Source: Fangia hongkongensis FSC776 = DSM 21703 (GTDB lineage Bacteria; Pseudomonadota; Gammaproteobacteria; Francisellales; Francisellaceae). Taken from it: a stretch of 64,000 nucleotides of DNA. Location: positions 1 to 64,000 of the forward strand of contig NZ_KB902275.1 in the NCBI RefSeq assembly GCF_000379445.1, read 5' to 3'. The position numbers were made by a program, and so were the translations under genes. This document shows, piece after piece, positions 25,818 through 35,525 of the stretch; position 1 is the first letter of the stretch, and every line of letters begins with the position of its first letter. The notes below the pieces were generated by a model. The model did not search any database and was not told the origin of the DNA. It saw only the letters and a program-made list of their open reading frames with translations.

Positions 25818-27056
25818 ATGCAATTACACAAATACAAACATCATGGTTGGATCATTTGGTTTATCGTCGCGTTTTTCTATTTCTATGAGTATATATTGCG
25901 CTCAGCACCAAGCATTATGATCAAACAACTTGAACAGTACCTTCATGTTAACAACCTAGCCATTGCTGCTATTATCGGAGCTTTCTACTATAGCTATGCC
26001 CCACTACAGCTCGTTGCTGGCTCTTTAATGGATAAATTTGGCGGTAAAAAGATTTTGCCTTTTGCCGTCCTTTTATGTGCCATTGGCTGCTTTTTATTTA
26101 TTGTTCAAGACAGTACAGTCATGTTAATTGGCAGACTATTAATTGGTGCAGGCTCAGCATTTGCCTTTGTTGGCATTATTTATGTTGCAACGAACTGGAT
26201 AGATAAATCTCATCATGGGCTTGTATTTGGATTAACTCAAGCCATGGGGATGATTGGCGGCATTGCAGGTCAGGCCATTTTAGTGCGCACAACGACTGAA
26301 AGTAACTGGCCAAATGATTGGATTGCGCTCGCAATTATTGGGGTTATCCTAACGGTTATTCTTTTATTTATTATTCCTAAAAGGCCTGCTGCATTAACAA
26401 AAGCCGCTCATAAAAAAGGCAGACTATTTAAAAACTATTTACCTTTTATCAAAAATTATCGCTGCTGGTTTATCTCGCTATCAGGCGGGTTTATCTTTAT
26501 TCCAACAACCGTATTTGCAATGCTCTGGGGCGTTCCCTATCTAGAAAAAGCATATTTACTTAGCTCTCAAGATGCCGCAACACTCTGCTCACTGGTATTA
26601 TTTGGCTGGGTGTTTGGCAGCCCACTTGCTGGAATCATCTCTGATAAAATGCAATCCTTTAAAGCCACGATCCTTATCAGCTATATCGGGGTATTGGTGG
26701 TTTTTAGCTTAATTATTTACACGCCGTTATTTAGCAATTTGATCATCTTAGGCATAGCCATGTTCTTGTTAGGCTTATTCTCAGGCGCCCAAATTTTGGT
26801 ATTTGCCGTCACTAAAAATCATACCCCTGAGCATGCCAAAGGCACTTCAATAGGTGCGTGTAATTTTCTTGTATTTATCACAACGGCTATTTTAATTCCA
26901 CTTTCCGGTATTATTATGCGCCTACTCAATGATCAAGAGATTCAATACTTTAGCGCGCATGATTTTGAGGCCAGTTTTATTTATATTATCATTTGCATTA
27001 TTATCGCTATAATTCTCGCTTTTTTTGCGCTACTTGCAACATCGAAGGCAGAATAA
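25818..27056 (+). CDS. MFS transporter, Francisella FPT-like family
   Basis: This 412-aa, 12-helix carrier starts at ATG 25818 (a TTG four codons upstream is less likely). The N-terminus F-F-Y-F-Y-E-Y-I-L-R-S-A-P-S and Y-Y-S-Y-A-P-L-Q-L-V-A-G, followed by G-x-x-M-D-K-F-G-G-K-K, is the pattern of the phthalate-transporter-like MFS group that is expanded in Francisella and supplies amino acids and other nutrients. It resembles the carrier at 31220-32494. The substrate is unknown. It converges with the sulfatase-like gene, leaving two bases between stops. Confidence 0.88.
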   Translation: MQLHKYKHHGWIIWFIVAFFYFYEYILRSAPSIMIKQLEQYLHVNNLAIAAIIGAFYYSYAPLQLVAGSLMDKFGGKKILPFAVLLCAIGCFLFIVQDSTVMLIGRLLIGAGSAFAFVGIIYVATNWIDKSHHGLVFGLTQAMGMIGGIAGQAILVRTTTESNWPNDWIALAIIGVILTVILLFIIPKRPAALTKAAHKKGRLFKNYLPFIKNYRCWFISLSGGFIFIPTTVFAMLWGVPYLEKAYLLSSQDAATLCSLVLFGWVFGSPLAGIISDKMQSFKATILISYIGVLVVFSLIIYTPLFSNLIILGIAMFLLGLFSGAQILVFAVTKNHTPEHAKGTSIGACNFLVFITTAILIPLSGIIMRLLNDQEIQYFSAHDFEASFIYIIICIIIAIILAFFALLATSKAE

Positions 27057-27058
27057 AC

Positions 27059-29026
27059 TTATCCTTTTAAAAACAATGCTGTTGCATCAATAGAGGCATA
27101 ATATTGATAGAGTAAATGCTCAAGGGATTCATTTTTCTGGCTCGATTTGGTATAAAGCCCTTCTTCAAACTGATAGAACACAGCTTGTGAACCGAGTAAA
27201 ACAGCGCCATCTTTATTTGCAGCCAAACCTGTCGAGTTAAATGCCACACCCTCGTTGACATTTGAGAGCATGCTGTGCCCAATCGCATAGTAACTCGTGT
27301 CTGGTAGAGTGAGCTCAATTAAGGTTGGCATAATATCCTTATGCGAGCCAAACTTACTTGTATCAATCGTATATCTTGCCAGTGCTTCACTTGGAGCATA
27401 TAAATAAAACGGAACGGCTGATTTTAAAAACATCTCTTGATCAGAGGTTTTATATCCTCGATAAGCGTGATCACCCGTGATTGCAATTACCGTTTCCTCT
27501 GCTAAATGTGACTCTTTCACAGTTGACACAAAACGCCCCAACGCATCATTACAATATTCATATACTTTAAAACGCTTCAGTGCCTCATCCGATCGAAGAA
27601 ATCGATTTTGGTATTTTTCAACTAATGCCATATTTGCAAACTCAAACGACGGATCTGTAGAAAAAGGCGGGTGATTTGTAGTACTCAATACAACAATAAA
27701 TTGTGGCGTAGTTGCCTTTTGCAGATATTGGCTGACATAGTCAATCAAATGCCCATCATACAACCCCCACTCATTGCCAATATCAGATTTCTCATCAAGT
27801 CCAAGCTCATGTGTAATATTCTTCTCACCTTTTATATGATCAAACCCTTGCGACTCAAGAAATTTACCAATGTTACGCCAAGAGAGAAGCCCTCCGTAGG
27901 CTGCCATTGTTTCATAGCCTGATTGCTTATAAAGTGCAGCAACAGAAGAAGGTAATAGCTGATTTAAGTACTGTGATTCAGTCAGTGCATTTGCAAAAGG
28001 CAACATCATCATATTTGCAATCAATGAAGCAAAACTCTCTGCTGTACCGTTTGCATCTGATAAAAAGTTATAAAACACATGATCTTGATCAAAGTGTGGC
28101 TCTAATGAACCTAAAAGCTTTCTTGCCTCTTTATCTTCAATTAAAAACTGGGAACCAAAACTCTCCATCATAAACACAACCACATGCGGTGGCCTTTTCT
28201 GCTCGTATGAAGTGCTTTGCCGCAGCATAAGCTCTTGAACGGTACTGGCATTAGAATGTGGCGATATGACTTCTTTCACTTTATTGAAGTCCTGATGCAG
28301 AGGCGTTTCAAACTCTTTATTATTTTTGCTTTTTTTACGCATTTTCATCATGTAATACATCAAGGTAACAGGGTTATTACAAAGTGAATTTAAAAAAGCA
28401 TGCTCACTGACATACGCATGCTTTACTGACAACGGCATATGCCTTAAGGTGCCCCGTGTGAAGATAATATTCAGCACAACTAAAACAATCCAAATCAGCA
28501 AAAAGCTCCAAAGTGAGTGAAATATAGGAATAAACGCAGAGAGTAGCACCAGCTTTAAAACGGCAAAAACACAAACCAATAAAAACAAAATACCCGAAAG
28601 ATACCCTATCACATTATAATCTTTCCAAATCGTAATCAATAAAGCTTTCAAATCATCATCGATAAGCCCCCAGATAAGGTAGTTTATTCTATCACTGAAA
28701 TAAGAGTAGAAAAAATAATCTGTAATGATCATCGTTAAAAATGCAATCAGTGCTAGGAAATAATACACTAATATGATGATATAAAAGCTAAAGCTCAGCA
28801 CTGGAAAGAAAAAAGCAACAATTGCAAGGACTAGTGGAAAGAAGTTAACTGAAGCTATGTTTTTCAAATCAAACCGAATACCAAGCACATGCGCTTTGAA
28901 AAGGTCTTTTTGATATGCTGGGCGCATTCTTTTATCTGAATAACGATAATAGAAAAACACGCGCCCTAAAGTGAAGATCGCCCCACTTAACAAAGAAAAA
29001 GCGATAATGGGTAAAATAAGCTGCAT
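27059..29026 (-). CDS. LTA-synthase-like sulfatase-fold phosphotransferase
   Basis: The product is about 655 aa from ATG 29026 (AGGGG upstream; ATG 29047 also in frame). Five or so membrane helices fill residues 1-195, followed by a linker and a periplasmic alkaline phosphatase/sulfatase-fold domain. Metal and nucleophile sites are visible: F-M-M-E-S-F-G (Glu about 288) and N-G-T-A-E-S with the candidate nucleophilic Thr about 40 residues later, then T-G-D-H-A-Y-R-G. Such enzymes transfer phosphoglycerol or phosphoethanolamine to glycans or lipids. It lies just after the GT39 gene, so both probably modify the envelope (lipid A or glycan). Confidence 0.85.
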   Translation of the reverse strand: MQLILPIIAFSLLSGAIFTLGRVFFYYRYSDKRMRPAYQKDLFKAHVLGIRFDLKNIASVNFFPLVLAIVAFFFPVLSFSFYIIILVYYFLALIAFLTMIITDYFFYSYFSDRINYLIWGLIDDDLKALLITIWKDYNVIGYLSGILFLLVCVFAVLKLVLLSAFIPIFHSLWSFLLIWIVLVVLNIIFTRGTLRHMPLSVKHAYVSEHAFLNSLCNNPVTLMYYMMKMRKKSKNNKEFETPLHQDFNKVKEVISPHSNASTVQELMLRQSTSYEQKRPPHVVVFMMESFGSQFLIEDKEARKLLGSLEPHFDQDHVFYNFLSDANGTAESFASLIANMMMLPFANALTESQYLNQLLPSSVAALYKQSGYETMAAYGGLLSWRNIGKFLESQGFDHIKGEKNITHELGLDEKSDIGNEWGLYDGHLIDYVSQYLQKATTPQFIVVLSTTNHPPFSTDPSFEFANMALVEKYQNRFLRSDEALKRFKVYEYCNDALGRFVSTVKESHLAEETVIAITGDHAYRGYKTSDQEMFLKSAVPFYLYAPSEALARYTIDTSKFGSHKDIMPTLIELTLPDTSYYAIGHSMLSNVNEGVAFNSTGLAANKDGAVLLGSQAVFYQFEEGLYTKSSQKNESLEHLLYQYYASIDATALFLKG

Positions 29027-29053
29027 ATCAAGCCCCTGTAGATGCAATTTTAA

Positions 29054-30556
29054 CTATTTAGTCAGATGGGCAGGTGGCAAATAGGCAATCTGAAAACGCA
29101 TTGGCTTTTGATCTGGTTTTGCTCTTTCCCATTTTACTTCTTGAAAAGGTGTAATAATTAAATTGGGATATTCATTTAGAATCTCCTTGGAGAAATGATT
29201 GTGACCTTCCATTTGAGGAATAAGAATAAATACAGCACCTTTTTCACGCAAATCTTTCATATTAAGCGCAGGATTAAGTGCTGGATTAAAATCAATTAAT
29301 CCTTCCGGGCGATCTTGAGAGTATCTTGCCATATAACTGACTGGGCGGTTATACCCTGCCACATAGCGAAGCGGGGTATGATAGCGCTCATGCCAAGATT
29401 CTGTCATGATTTTAGCAATTGCTCTTGCAGGATAATTGGCACTTGAGGTCTTACTTCTTGACAGTGAAATACTGTAACCTGTAATTAATAATACGGTAAC
29501 GAGTCCCGCAACAAACATAACACGATATACTTTCGCTTTTGTTAAAACAGGTTTAGTCCATGCAAGTAAAATCACGCCCCACATGCTTAAAAGTGGAATT
29601 CCCCACATCGTATAAATGCGCCATCCTGTTGTCATTGAAATCAAAACGGTTAATAAAAACGGTGCAATCCCTACATAAAACAAAAATCGATGATCATATT
29701 GACTGATCACAGGCTTATCATTGAGCTTATTGTTTTTTACTTTGCCGAAATAACCAAAAAGAAACACGGCAACGGCTCCCATAAATGTGCCTATTTGCGC
29801 AAAGAAAAAATCAATCCCATAACCAAAATGCTTAGTGAAAAGGCTTGCTGTATCCGCTGAGCGATGCAAAACAGATAGTGAAAACTGAATAGGAACAAAA
29901 TCATAAACAAACAACCAAATGGCATGCGGTGTGGAGATGGCAAAAACAATAATAAGCGCAAGGTATATTTTATACTCTTTAAAAAAACAATGGTTTGATT
30001 TATCAAATAGCATAAACAGGAACATGGTTACAAGTGGCACGGCTGTGTAATACTTTGCCATCATCCCAACGCCTGCAATCACACCCAAATATAACCAATG
30101 CTTTAGCCTATTTGTTGTCAAACTCCGATAGAAATACAAAAACATCAAAGGCCAAAGCCCAAGTTCACAAGCATTATCGTTAAAATCAACAACCCCTAAA
30201 TTGTAATATTGGATGGCAACTAGAATAATAACAGCCACCAAGGCCAAATAATCATTTTTTAGAATGATTCTTCCAAGGCGCCATACAGACCAAATGGCTA
30301 ACAGCACCATCAATTGCGAGAGCAGATATACACTCCAATCTTGATCACCACTTACCCAAAGTGCAAATTTTGTTAAAAGCGCATTGAACCAAGGATCTCT
30401 TGGATACCCCCACTGTAAAACCTGCCCCCACATGGCTCCCTCAGTAGAGTCCATTGGCGTCACAAACCTAACGAGTGAAGGAGTTAACACCCACAAAAAC
30501 GCATAGATAATAAAAAACGACCAAAGTAAATAGCTTGCTTTTGGTAGCCTTTGCAT
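29054..30556 (-). CDS. GT39/ArnT-like lipid-linked sugar transferase
   Basis: This 500-aa polytopic protein of the ArnT/PMT (GT39) family has about 12 helices. The catalytic acidic pair is seen in the first periplasmic loop, T-P-M-D-S-T-E-G-A-M (Asp and Glu three apart), followed by N-A-L-L-T-K-F-A-L-W. D-F-N-D-N-A-C-E in TM4 and M-A-K-Y-Y-T-A agree with the family. It resembles Francisella FlmK, which adds galactosamine to lipid A from an undecaprenyl carrier; the exact sugar is inferred. I start at ATG 30556; GTG 30565 is possible. The sulfatase-fold transferase follows 27 bases later. Confidence 0.82.
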   Translation of the reverse strand: MQRLPKASYLLWSFFIIYAFLWVLTPSLVRFVTPMDSTEGAMWGQVLQWGYPRDPWFNALLTKFALWVSGDQDWSVYLLSQLMVLLAIWSVWRLGRIILKNDYLALVAVIILVAIQYYNLGVVDFNDNACELGLWPLMFLYFYRSLTTNRLKHWLYLGVIAGVGMMAKYYTAVPLVTMFLFMLFDKSNHCFFKEYKIYLALIIVFAISTPHAIWLFVYDFVPIQFSLSVLHRSADTASLFTKHFGYGIDFFFAQIGTFMGAVAVFLFGYFGKVKNNKLNDKPVISQYDHRFLFYVGIAPFLLTVLISMTTGWRIYTMWGIPLLSMWGVILLAWTKPVLTKAKVYRVMFVAGLVTVLLITGYSISLSRSKTSSANYPARAIAKIMTESWHERYHTPLRYVAGYNRPVSYMARYSQDRPEGLIDFNPALNPALNMKDLREKGAVFILIPQMEGHNHFSKEILNEYPNLIITPFQEVKWERAKPDQKPMRFQIAYLPPAHLTK

Positions 30557-30743
30557 AAAACACACTGTCCCTAGAAAATAATATTTTATGTATCATAACA
30601 AGGAAAATTTGTTTTTCAACTGCAATTTACCGCTAGAATAAACGCGCTCAAAATACGGTGATTTTAAATTATATTGCATTAACAGTCATGAAAAGGGTAA
30701 AGTTAAAACATCCTTGAAGATTAAAAGAGTAAAGCTGCTTTTA

Positions 30744-31028
30744 CTATTTAGGCGCCATTGGTTTAATATACTTTTTATAGCTCTCGGTTTCGCTGTTATC
30801 ATCCACCCTCGCATTAGGGTAACCTAGGTGTTTCATAGTCTGCCAAAAAGCCAGCATAACGATTCCGCCACAAACAATTGCAATCACTAAATCAATCGGC
30901 TCATACAGTGTAACTGTGGGGATAACCCTGCCAATTAATATATAAACAACAAAAGTGATAAATAAGCCAATCGCCAATAGTTCCGCATAAAATACAAGAT
31001 TCATAAAGCTTTTATTATTCGTATACAT
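30744..31028 (-). CDS. Small two-helix membrane protein, function unknown
   Basis: The ORF has three in-frame ATGs; 31028 is best placed after GGAGG, giving 94 aa. Two hydrophobic helices (about 9-30 and 47-67) are joined by a short P-rich loop, and a charged C-terminal tail ends K-Y-I-K-P-M-A-P-K. No family was recognised. It is monocistronic, between the GT39 gene and the FPT-like MFS operon. Confidence 0.55.
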   Translation of the reverse strand: MYTNNKSFMNLVFYAELLAIGLFITFVVYILIGRVIPTVTLYEPIDLVIAIVCGGIVMLAFWQTMKHLGYPNARVDDNSETESYKKYIKPMAPK

Positions 31029-31219
31029 ATCAATCATCCTCCACTCAAAGTGATCTATAGGCATCAGAAAAGTATTTCATAGCACTTTTCACTTTGTCTT
31101 CGCATGATTTCTGCAAACTTTTTTACAACTAAGTCCCACAAAATACTTCAAGATGGATATACTAATTTTAGCTGATTTTTATAATAATGGTTTGCTCAGA
31201 TATAAAATGAGGCTCCACA

Positions 31220-32494
31220 TCACTCCACTGACAGCTTGGTGGTCTCTTTAGTTGATTTACAAAATGTCTCCTTAATAAAGAAGCTTGAAATAATAAGCGC
31301 AATAAACATAAAGGCAATTAACACAATAAAAGCACTTTGATAGTTGCCAATACTGATCGTGTTTCCTTGTGATAAGTGCGAAATAACAGCGCCAACAATC
31401 GGCGCACAGATGCCCGTCACCAGCATAATCATTGCATTATTTAATCCTAAACCTGCTGCCAGATAATTATGATTACATTGCTCAGCCATGATAGCAAAGC
31501 CAATACTTTGCCCACTTGCGCCAATGCCAAGAAGGAAAAAAGCGATTGTTATCACAACAATATTAATAGGGAAATACACAATCAATATGACCGCAACCAA
31601 ACCACAAAAAGCCGATAGCATCATAACTTTTTTGCGCTTACTTAGCACATCTGAAATAAGCCCAAGAAGCGGACAACCAATTGCATAGCCAAGCCAAGAG
31701 ACCGTTAACATATAGGAAGAAGCATCTGAGCTAAATCCATGGAGCATCAAAAAAGCTTTACCACTATTTTCTGATAAATACTCAATTGAGAAGTACACGC
31801 AGGCTGAGAAAATAGCAATAAGCCATACCTGAGGTTGCTTCATTAATGCCACCAGCCCATAACGTACAGGCTCTGATTTCTTTAAAATACGAAAGCCTTG
31901 AATGCTATCTGTGTTATTTTTAACAATGCCAATCACCAACAGCGCAATCAATATACCAATAGCGCCAAGCGCAAAGAAGATATAGCGCCAATTCACACCA
32001 GAGGTATTGGCAAGTGTATTCATAGGGCCTGCTGCTAACATGGGGCCCATTGTTCCAATAAATTGTGACAGCCCAATAAAAAGACCAATATACTTTCTTG
32101 GCATCCAATCATATACCGCAACCAAAAGACAGATAAAGCCAAAAGCCGAACCAAATCCCATTAAGATTCGAAAGCCAATTGCTAAGGGAAACTCACTGGC
32201 AAACCCAAAACCAACTACGGCAAATGAGCAAACAATCACCGCCAAAAAGAGCGTTTTTTTCAATCCAAATTTATCTGTAATAATTCCCACTGGAATTTGC
32301 ATCACACCATAGACAAGCTGATAAGCCGTTGAACTTAAAATCGCAAAGGTGATTAAGTTTAAATGCAAATCATGCATAATCGGATGTTCAAAGGTTCCAA
32401 GGATGGTTCTTAAAAGAAACTCATACATGAAAAAAAGCGCACAGATAATCCAAATTACTGTGCCTATAGCAGACATTTTTTGATTTTGAGACAT
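31220..32494 (-). CDS. MFS transporter, Francisella FPT-like family
   Basis: This 424-aa, 12-helix carrier is related to the one at 25818: F-F-M-Y-E-F-L-L-R-T near the N-terminus, Y-Q-L-V-Y-G-V-M-Q-I-P-V-G-I-I-T-D-K-F-G-L-K-K around residue 60-80, and G-F-G-S-A-F-G-F in TM4. It is the last gene of a four-gene operon and starts 3 bases after the aspartoacylase-like gene. It likely imports the substrate or exports the product of the dioxygenase/PLP-enzyme pathway. Francisella relatives carry amino acids, which fits the context. Confidence 0.87.
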   Translation of the reverse strand: MSQNQKMSAIGTVIWIICALFFMYEFLLRTILGTFEHPIMHDLHLNLITFAILSSTAYQLVYGVMQIPVGIITDKFGLKKTLFLAVIVCSFAVVGFGFASEFPLAIGFRILMGFGSAFGFICLLVAVYDWMPRKYIGLFIGLSQFIGTMGPMLAAGPMNTLANTSGVNWRYIFFALGAIGILIALLVIGIVKNNTDSIQGFRILKKSEPVRYGLVALMKQPQVWLIAIFSACVYFSIEYLSENSGKAFLMLHGFSSDASSYMLTVSWLGYAIGCPLLGLISDVLSKRKKVMMLSAFCGLVAVILIVYFPINIVVITIAFFLLGIGASGQSIGFAIMAEQCNHNYLAAGLGLNNAMIMLVTGICAPIVGAVISHLSQGNTISIGNYQSAFIVLIAFMFIALIISSFFIKETFCKSTKETTKLSVE

Positions 32495-32497
32495 ATA

Positions 32498-33514
32498 CTA
32501 CTCGTCAATCTCAGGTTTTAACTCTTCCCATTCTTCTAAAATAGCTTCTGCTTTTTGATTATCAATAAAGGAAGCCACTTTAAAAATTGACTCTCCTTCC
32601 TGAATAAGTGGTGAGCGATTAATCCCGACAACAACACCATCTAAATTAGACTTCACAACCGTGACACTCTCATTACTAAACGGATCAGACAAGCGCCCGA
32701 TCTTCTCTCCTTTTTTAATCGATTCGCCCAAGGTTACATCTGTATGTAACACACCAGAGGACGGTGAACTTAGCCAATCTTCATCTTTTGAAAACACAGC
32801 AGAGACTTTATACTCCAAATCCCCCTCTAACATGGAGAGTTTTTTCATTACATTTTGAATGCCTTCAAAACCAATTTGAATTGACTCTTGATCAAAACGC
32901 ATGGCTTCACCTGCTTCATAAACCAATAGCGGAATATTTAAACTTTCAGCGGTTTCTCTTAAAGTGCTCGCTTCTGTCTCTACTTCAGTGATCACAGGTG
33001 CCTGAAATGCCTTCGCAAGCTTTCTAAGAGAGGCATTATCAAAGTTACAATACACTTGCGGTAAACTTTGATGATTTAATGAGCCTGTTTGCAGCTCAAT
33101 ACAATAATCTACTTTCTTTAAGATTTCTTCGGTGAAAATATAGGCAATACGTTCACTGTAGTTACCTTGAACATCGCCCGGAAAGCTATCAGCCATAGGA
33201 ACACCACTTGGCGAGACTTTGGGATAGTGTGTTAACCCATATACATTTAAAGCTGGTACTGCTACAACCGTACCGTGAAGCGACTCAGCAGAGAGTTCAT
33301 CAAATAGCTGGTTTACTATTTCAAGGCCATTAAATTCATTACCATTAAGCATCGCAAAAACCAGTAATTTAGGGCCTGGGTGCTTGCCATTTACCACTTT
33401 AATCGGCATATACATAGGCGAGCATGAATACTGCTCAGGTAATGGCAATGCAAGTGTGACCTTTTCTCCTGCATGAACGTTAGCATCACAAACTTTAAAC
33501 GTTGCGTTTTTCAT
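32498..33514 (-). CDS. Succinylglutamate desuccinylase/aspartoacylase-like protein with a degenerate zinc site
   Basis: This 338-aa protein has the M14/AstE-AspA fold. The zinc motif normally H-G-N-E reads N57-G-N-E60, and the third-ligand motif normally D-L-H-T-G reads E140-L-Q142-T-G, so both zinc histidines are replaced while the Glu remains. The substrate motif normally N-R-x-F-P-G reads A-D-S-F-P-G. A C-terminal beta-barrel with G-V-L-H and K-K-G-E-K-I-G-R-L (about 255-290) resembles the lipoyl-like domain of larger family members. It is probably not a classical zinc amidase; a binding or altered catalytic role is inferred. It is the third gene of the dioxygenase operon. Confidence 0.75.
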   Translation of the reverse strand: MKNATFKVCDANVHAGEKVTLALPLPEQYSCSPMYMPIKVVNGKHPGPKLLVFAMLNGNEFNGLEIVNQLFDELSAESLHGTVVAVPALNVYGLTHYPKVSPSGVPMADSFPGDVQGNYSERIAYIFTEEILKKVDYCIELQTGSLNHQSLPQVYCNFDNASLRKLAKAFQAPVITEVETEASTLRETAESLNIPLLVYEAGEAMRFDQESIQIGFEGIQNVMKKLSMLEGDLEYKVSAVFSKDEDWLSSPSSGVLHTDVTLGESIKKGEKIGRLSDPFSNESVTVVKSNLDGVVVGINRSPLIQEGESIFKVASFIDNQKAEAILEEWEELKPEIDE

Positions 33515-33561
33515 AAAATTAACTATATCCTGTTTTCTCTCAGATCAAGTGCGACTGTCAG

Positions 33562-34827
33562 CTACAGTTTAGCTGATAATGCTTTTTTTGAGGTCAGTTC
33601 TGATAAATGACTGACAACTTGGTCTATTTCATCCTCCGTATTATAATAGGCAAAACCTAATCTCACAACACCCCCTTGATACTCAAGTGCCATTCTTTGT
33701 ACAAACTTTGGCACATAAAAATTACCAGAACCTGCAAACACACCTCTATTGGCGAGCGACTTTGCAACCTCATGTGCACTTTTATCAGGAATACTTAAGG
33801 CAAAAGTGGGTGTTCTTCTATCAATCTCAGCTTGATCTTTCACACCATGAATATTCACCCGTTCAAGCATACTAAGTTTATCTAACAACCTTTTTTTAAG
33901 CCTACTTTCATGTGTTTTAATCATCAGCATACTTTGTATAATCGATGAGCGATCTAAGGATGCATCCTTTGTAGAGCTTAATGATGCTTTATGGATGATA
34001 GCTCGAGTTAAACCAACCATTGCCTCAAAATTTTGCGTTCCGGTCTCATAGCAAAATGGCCTTGTTTGCGGTGCAGGCAAAATTTTATTCGGTGTAATGG
34101 TGTTTGTTGTTTTTGCATTACTATACAACACCCCAATATGCGGCCCACAAATCTTATAACCAGAAAAGGCCAGCCAATCACAACCAATTTCTTTCACATC
34201 GACAATATGATGCGCAATAAAATGCACCGCATCAACGTACACTTGTACATTATAACTTTTTGCATATGCCATCACTTTTTGAATATCTGTTATGCTACCG
34301 CAAATATTCGACGCCAATGTAATTGCAAGAAACTTAACCCCGCCTTGCTGTAAATACTCGGCTAAGGTATCTAAATCCAGCATACAGGTTTCTTGATTAA
34401 AGGGAATGTACTTAACTGTAGCCCCAGCACGATTTGCAGCATCAACCCACGGTGATATATTTGCCTCATGATCAAGCTCCGATACAACAATAACATCGCC
34501 TTTTTGCCAAGTTTTGGCGATTGCCTGAGAAATAGAAAAGGTGATACTTGTCATATTTTGCCCAAAGCTAATTTCACTTTCATCTTCTGCATTGATAAGA
34601 AGCTTAACTCCATGGCGAGCAGCTTGCATAACATCTATCGTTTTAAGACTAGTTGGATAAAACCCACCTAGATTACTCACACCTGTAAGCATATACTCTT
34701 TCATGCTATCTGCCACAATAGATGGCACTTGGGTTCCACCTGGCGCATCAGCAAAAATAGCGCTCTTTCCTGCATAACTTTGTGACAGAGCGGGAAAGCT
34801 TCGTCGCACTTGATTTACATCAAACAT
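33562..34827 (-). CDS. Class V PLP enzyme, cysteine-desulfurase-like
   Basis: The start ATG 34825-34827 follows AGGAG located in the overlap with the dioxygenase stop region, giving 421 aa. The fold-type I, class V aminotransferase signature is intact: D-H120-E-A-N, V-D199-A-V-H202 and the PLP lysine K225 in F-S-G-Y-K. It matches the cysteine-desulfurase-like (CsdA/SufS-related) branch whose true substrates are mostly unknown. No catalytic loop Cys is obvious, so a desulfurase role is doubtful. In this operon it may act on the hydroxylated amino acid made by the 2OG dioxygenase (C-C or C-N chemistry); that is inference. Confidence 0.82.
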   Translation of the reverse strand: MFDVNQVRRSFPALSQSYAGKSAIFADAPGGTQVPSIVADSMKEYMLTGVSNLGGFYPTSLKTIDVMQAARHGVKLLINAEDESEISFGQNMTSITFSISQAIAKTWQKGDVIVVSELDHEANISPWVDAANRAGATVKYIPFNQETCMLDLDTLAEYLQQGGVKFLAITLASNICGSITDIQKVMAYAKSYNVQVYVDAVHFIAHHIVDVKEIGCDWLAFSGYKICGPHIGVLYSNAKTTNTITPNKILPAPQTRPFCYETGTQNFEAMVGLTRAIIHKASLSSTKDASLDRSSIIQSMLMIKTHESRLKKRLLDKLSMLERVNIHGVKDQAEIDRRTPTFALSIPDKSAHEVAKSLANRGVFAGSGNFYVPKFVQRMALEYQGGVVRLGFAYYNTEDEIDQVVSHLSELTSKKALSAKL

Positions 34828-34838
34828 CTTTTCTCCTG

Positions 34839-35471
34839 TCATGGTGTTTTTACTTCTTGCAAAGTAGTGACAAACACATCTCTATATCCTTCACCTGGCA
34901 ATAATGGCACAATCGGTGAGGCGTAGTGTGCATAAAGCTTATCATCAAAAACAATCATTTCATTTGGTGTCAGAATCTGATTAAACAGCACATCATCGTG
35001 CTGATCTGCCTTCACCAACAGTGAGTTGCCGCCTGTGACATTATGAAAATCAACACAATTCACTGCAACATAATTAAACCCATCTTGATGAATGCCCTCT
35101 GGTGCAGGCAATCCTGTCATTACATCCGTTGCCTTAATGCGGATTTGATGGATACCAAAGTGATAGTCATTTTGCGGAATTTTACTATACACATGTGGCA
35201 AAATAATATGCTTGGCAACAAATCGTGCAACATCCATCTCAATCAAAGGAAAATAGCGATCGATCCCTCCTTTGTATTTGTTCAGCTTCTTTGATTGATG
35301 AAAAACTTCACTGTGTTCACTAATTGAAATCTCCCCTGCAAAGATATTGCCTACACTAAAAGCACGATAGCGATAATCATCCCCTTTTTCCATATTAGGA
35401 TCACGCTTTAGTCGAATAAACGACTCTTTAATCAGCTCTGGCATAGTTGCCATCTTCTCTACATAAAACAT
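34839..35471 (-). CDS. 2OG-Fe(II) dioxygenase of the isoleucine-dioxygenase family
   Basis: The 210-aa protein starts at ATG 35471 behind GGGAG. It belongs to the 2OG-Fe_Oxy_2 family, which includes the L-isoleucine 4-dioxygenase of Bacillus that makes 4-hydroxyisoleucine. The facial triad is visible: H128-Q-D130 in P-E-G-I-H-Q-D-G and H182 in Y-A-H-Y-A. R197 in G-Y-R-D-V-F is placed to bind 2-oxoglutarate. It uses O2 and 2OG in the cytosol to hydroxylate a free amino acid or similar small acid. It is the first gene of the operon leading to a PLP enzyme, an aspartoacylase-like protein and an MFS carrier. Confidence 0.85.
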   Translation of the reverse strand: MFYVEKMATMPELIKESFIRLKRDPNMEKGDDYRYRAFSVGNIFAGEISISEHSEVFHQSKKLNKYKGGIDRYFPLIEMDVARFVAKHIILPHVYSKIPQNDYHFGIHQIRIKATDVMTGLPAPEGIHQDGFNYVAVNCVDFHNVTGGNSLLVKADQHDDVLFNQILTPNEMIVFDDKLYAHYASPIVPLLPGEGYRDVFVTTLQEVKTP

Positions 35472-35525
35472 TTTTTGCTCCCTGACATTAAACTCATATC
35501 ATCCATTTAGCAATCAATCAAAGCC

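Noticed and set aside
33562-34827. Assignment of the class V PLP enzyme as an IscS/SufS cysteine desulfurase
   Set aside because: No isc/suf genes are nearby, no catalytic loop cysteine is evident, and it sits in a dioxygenase operon.
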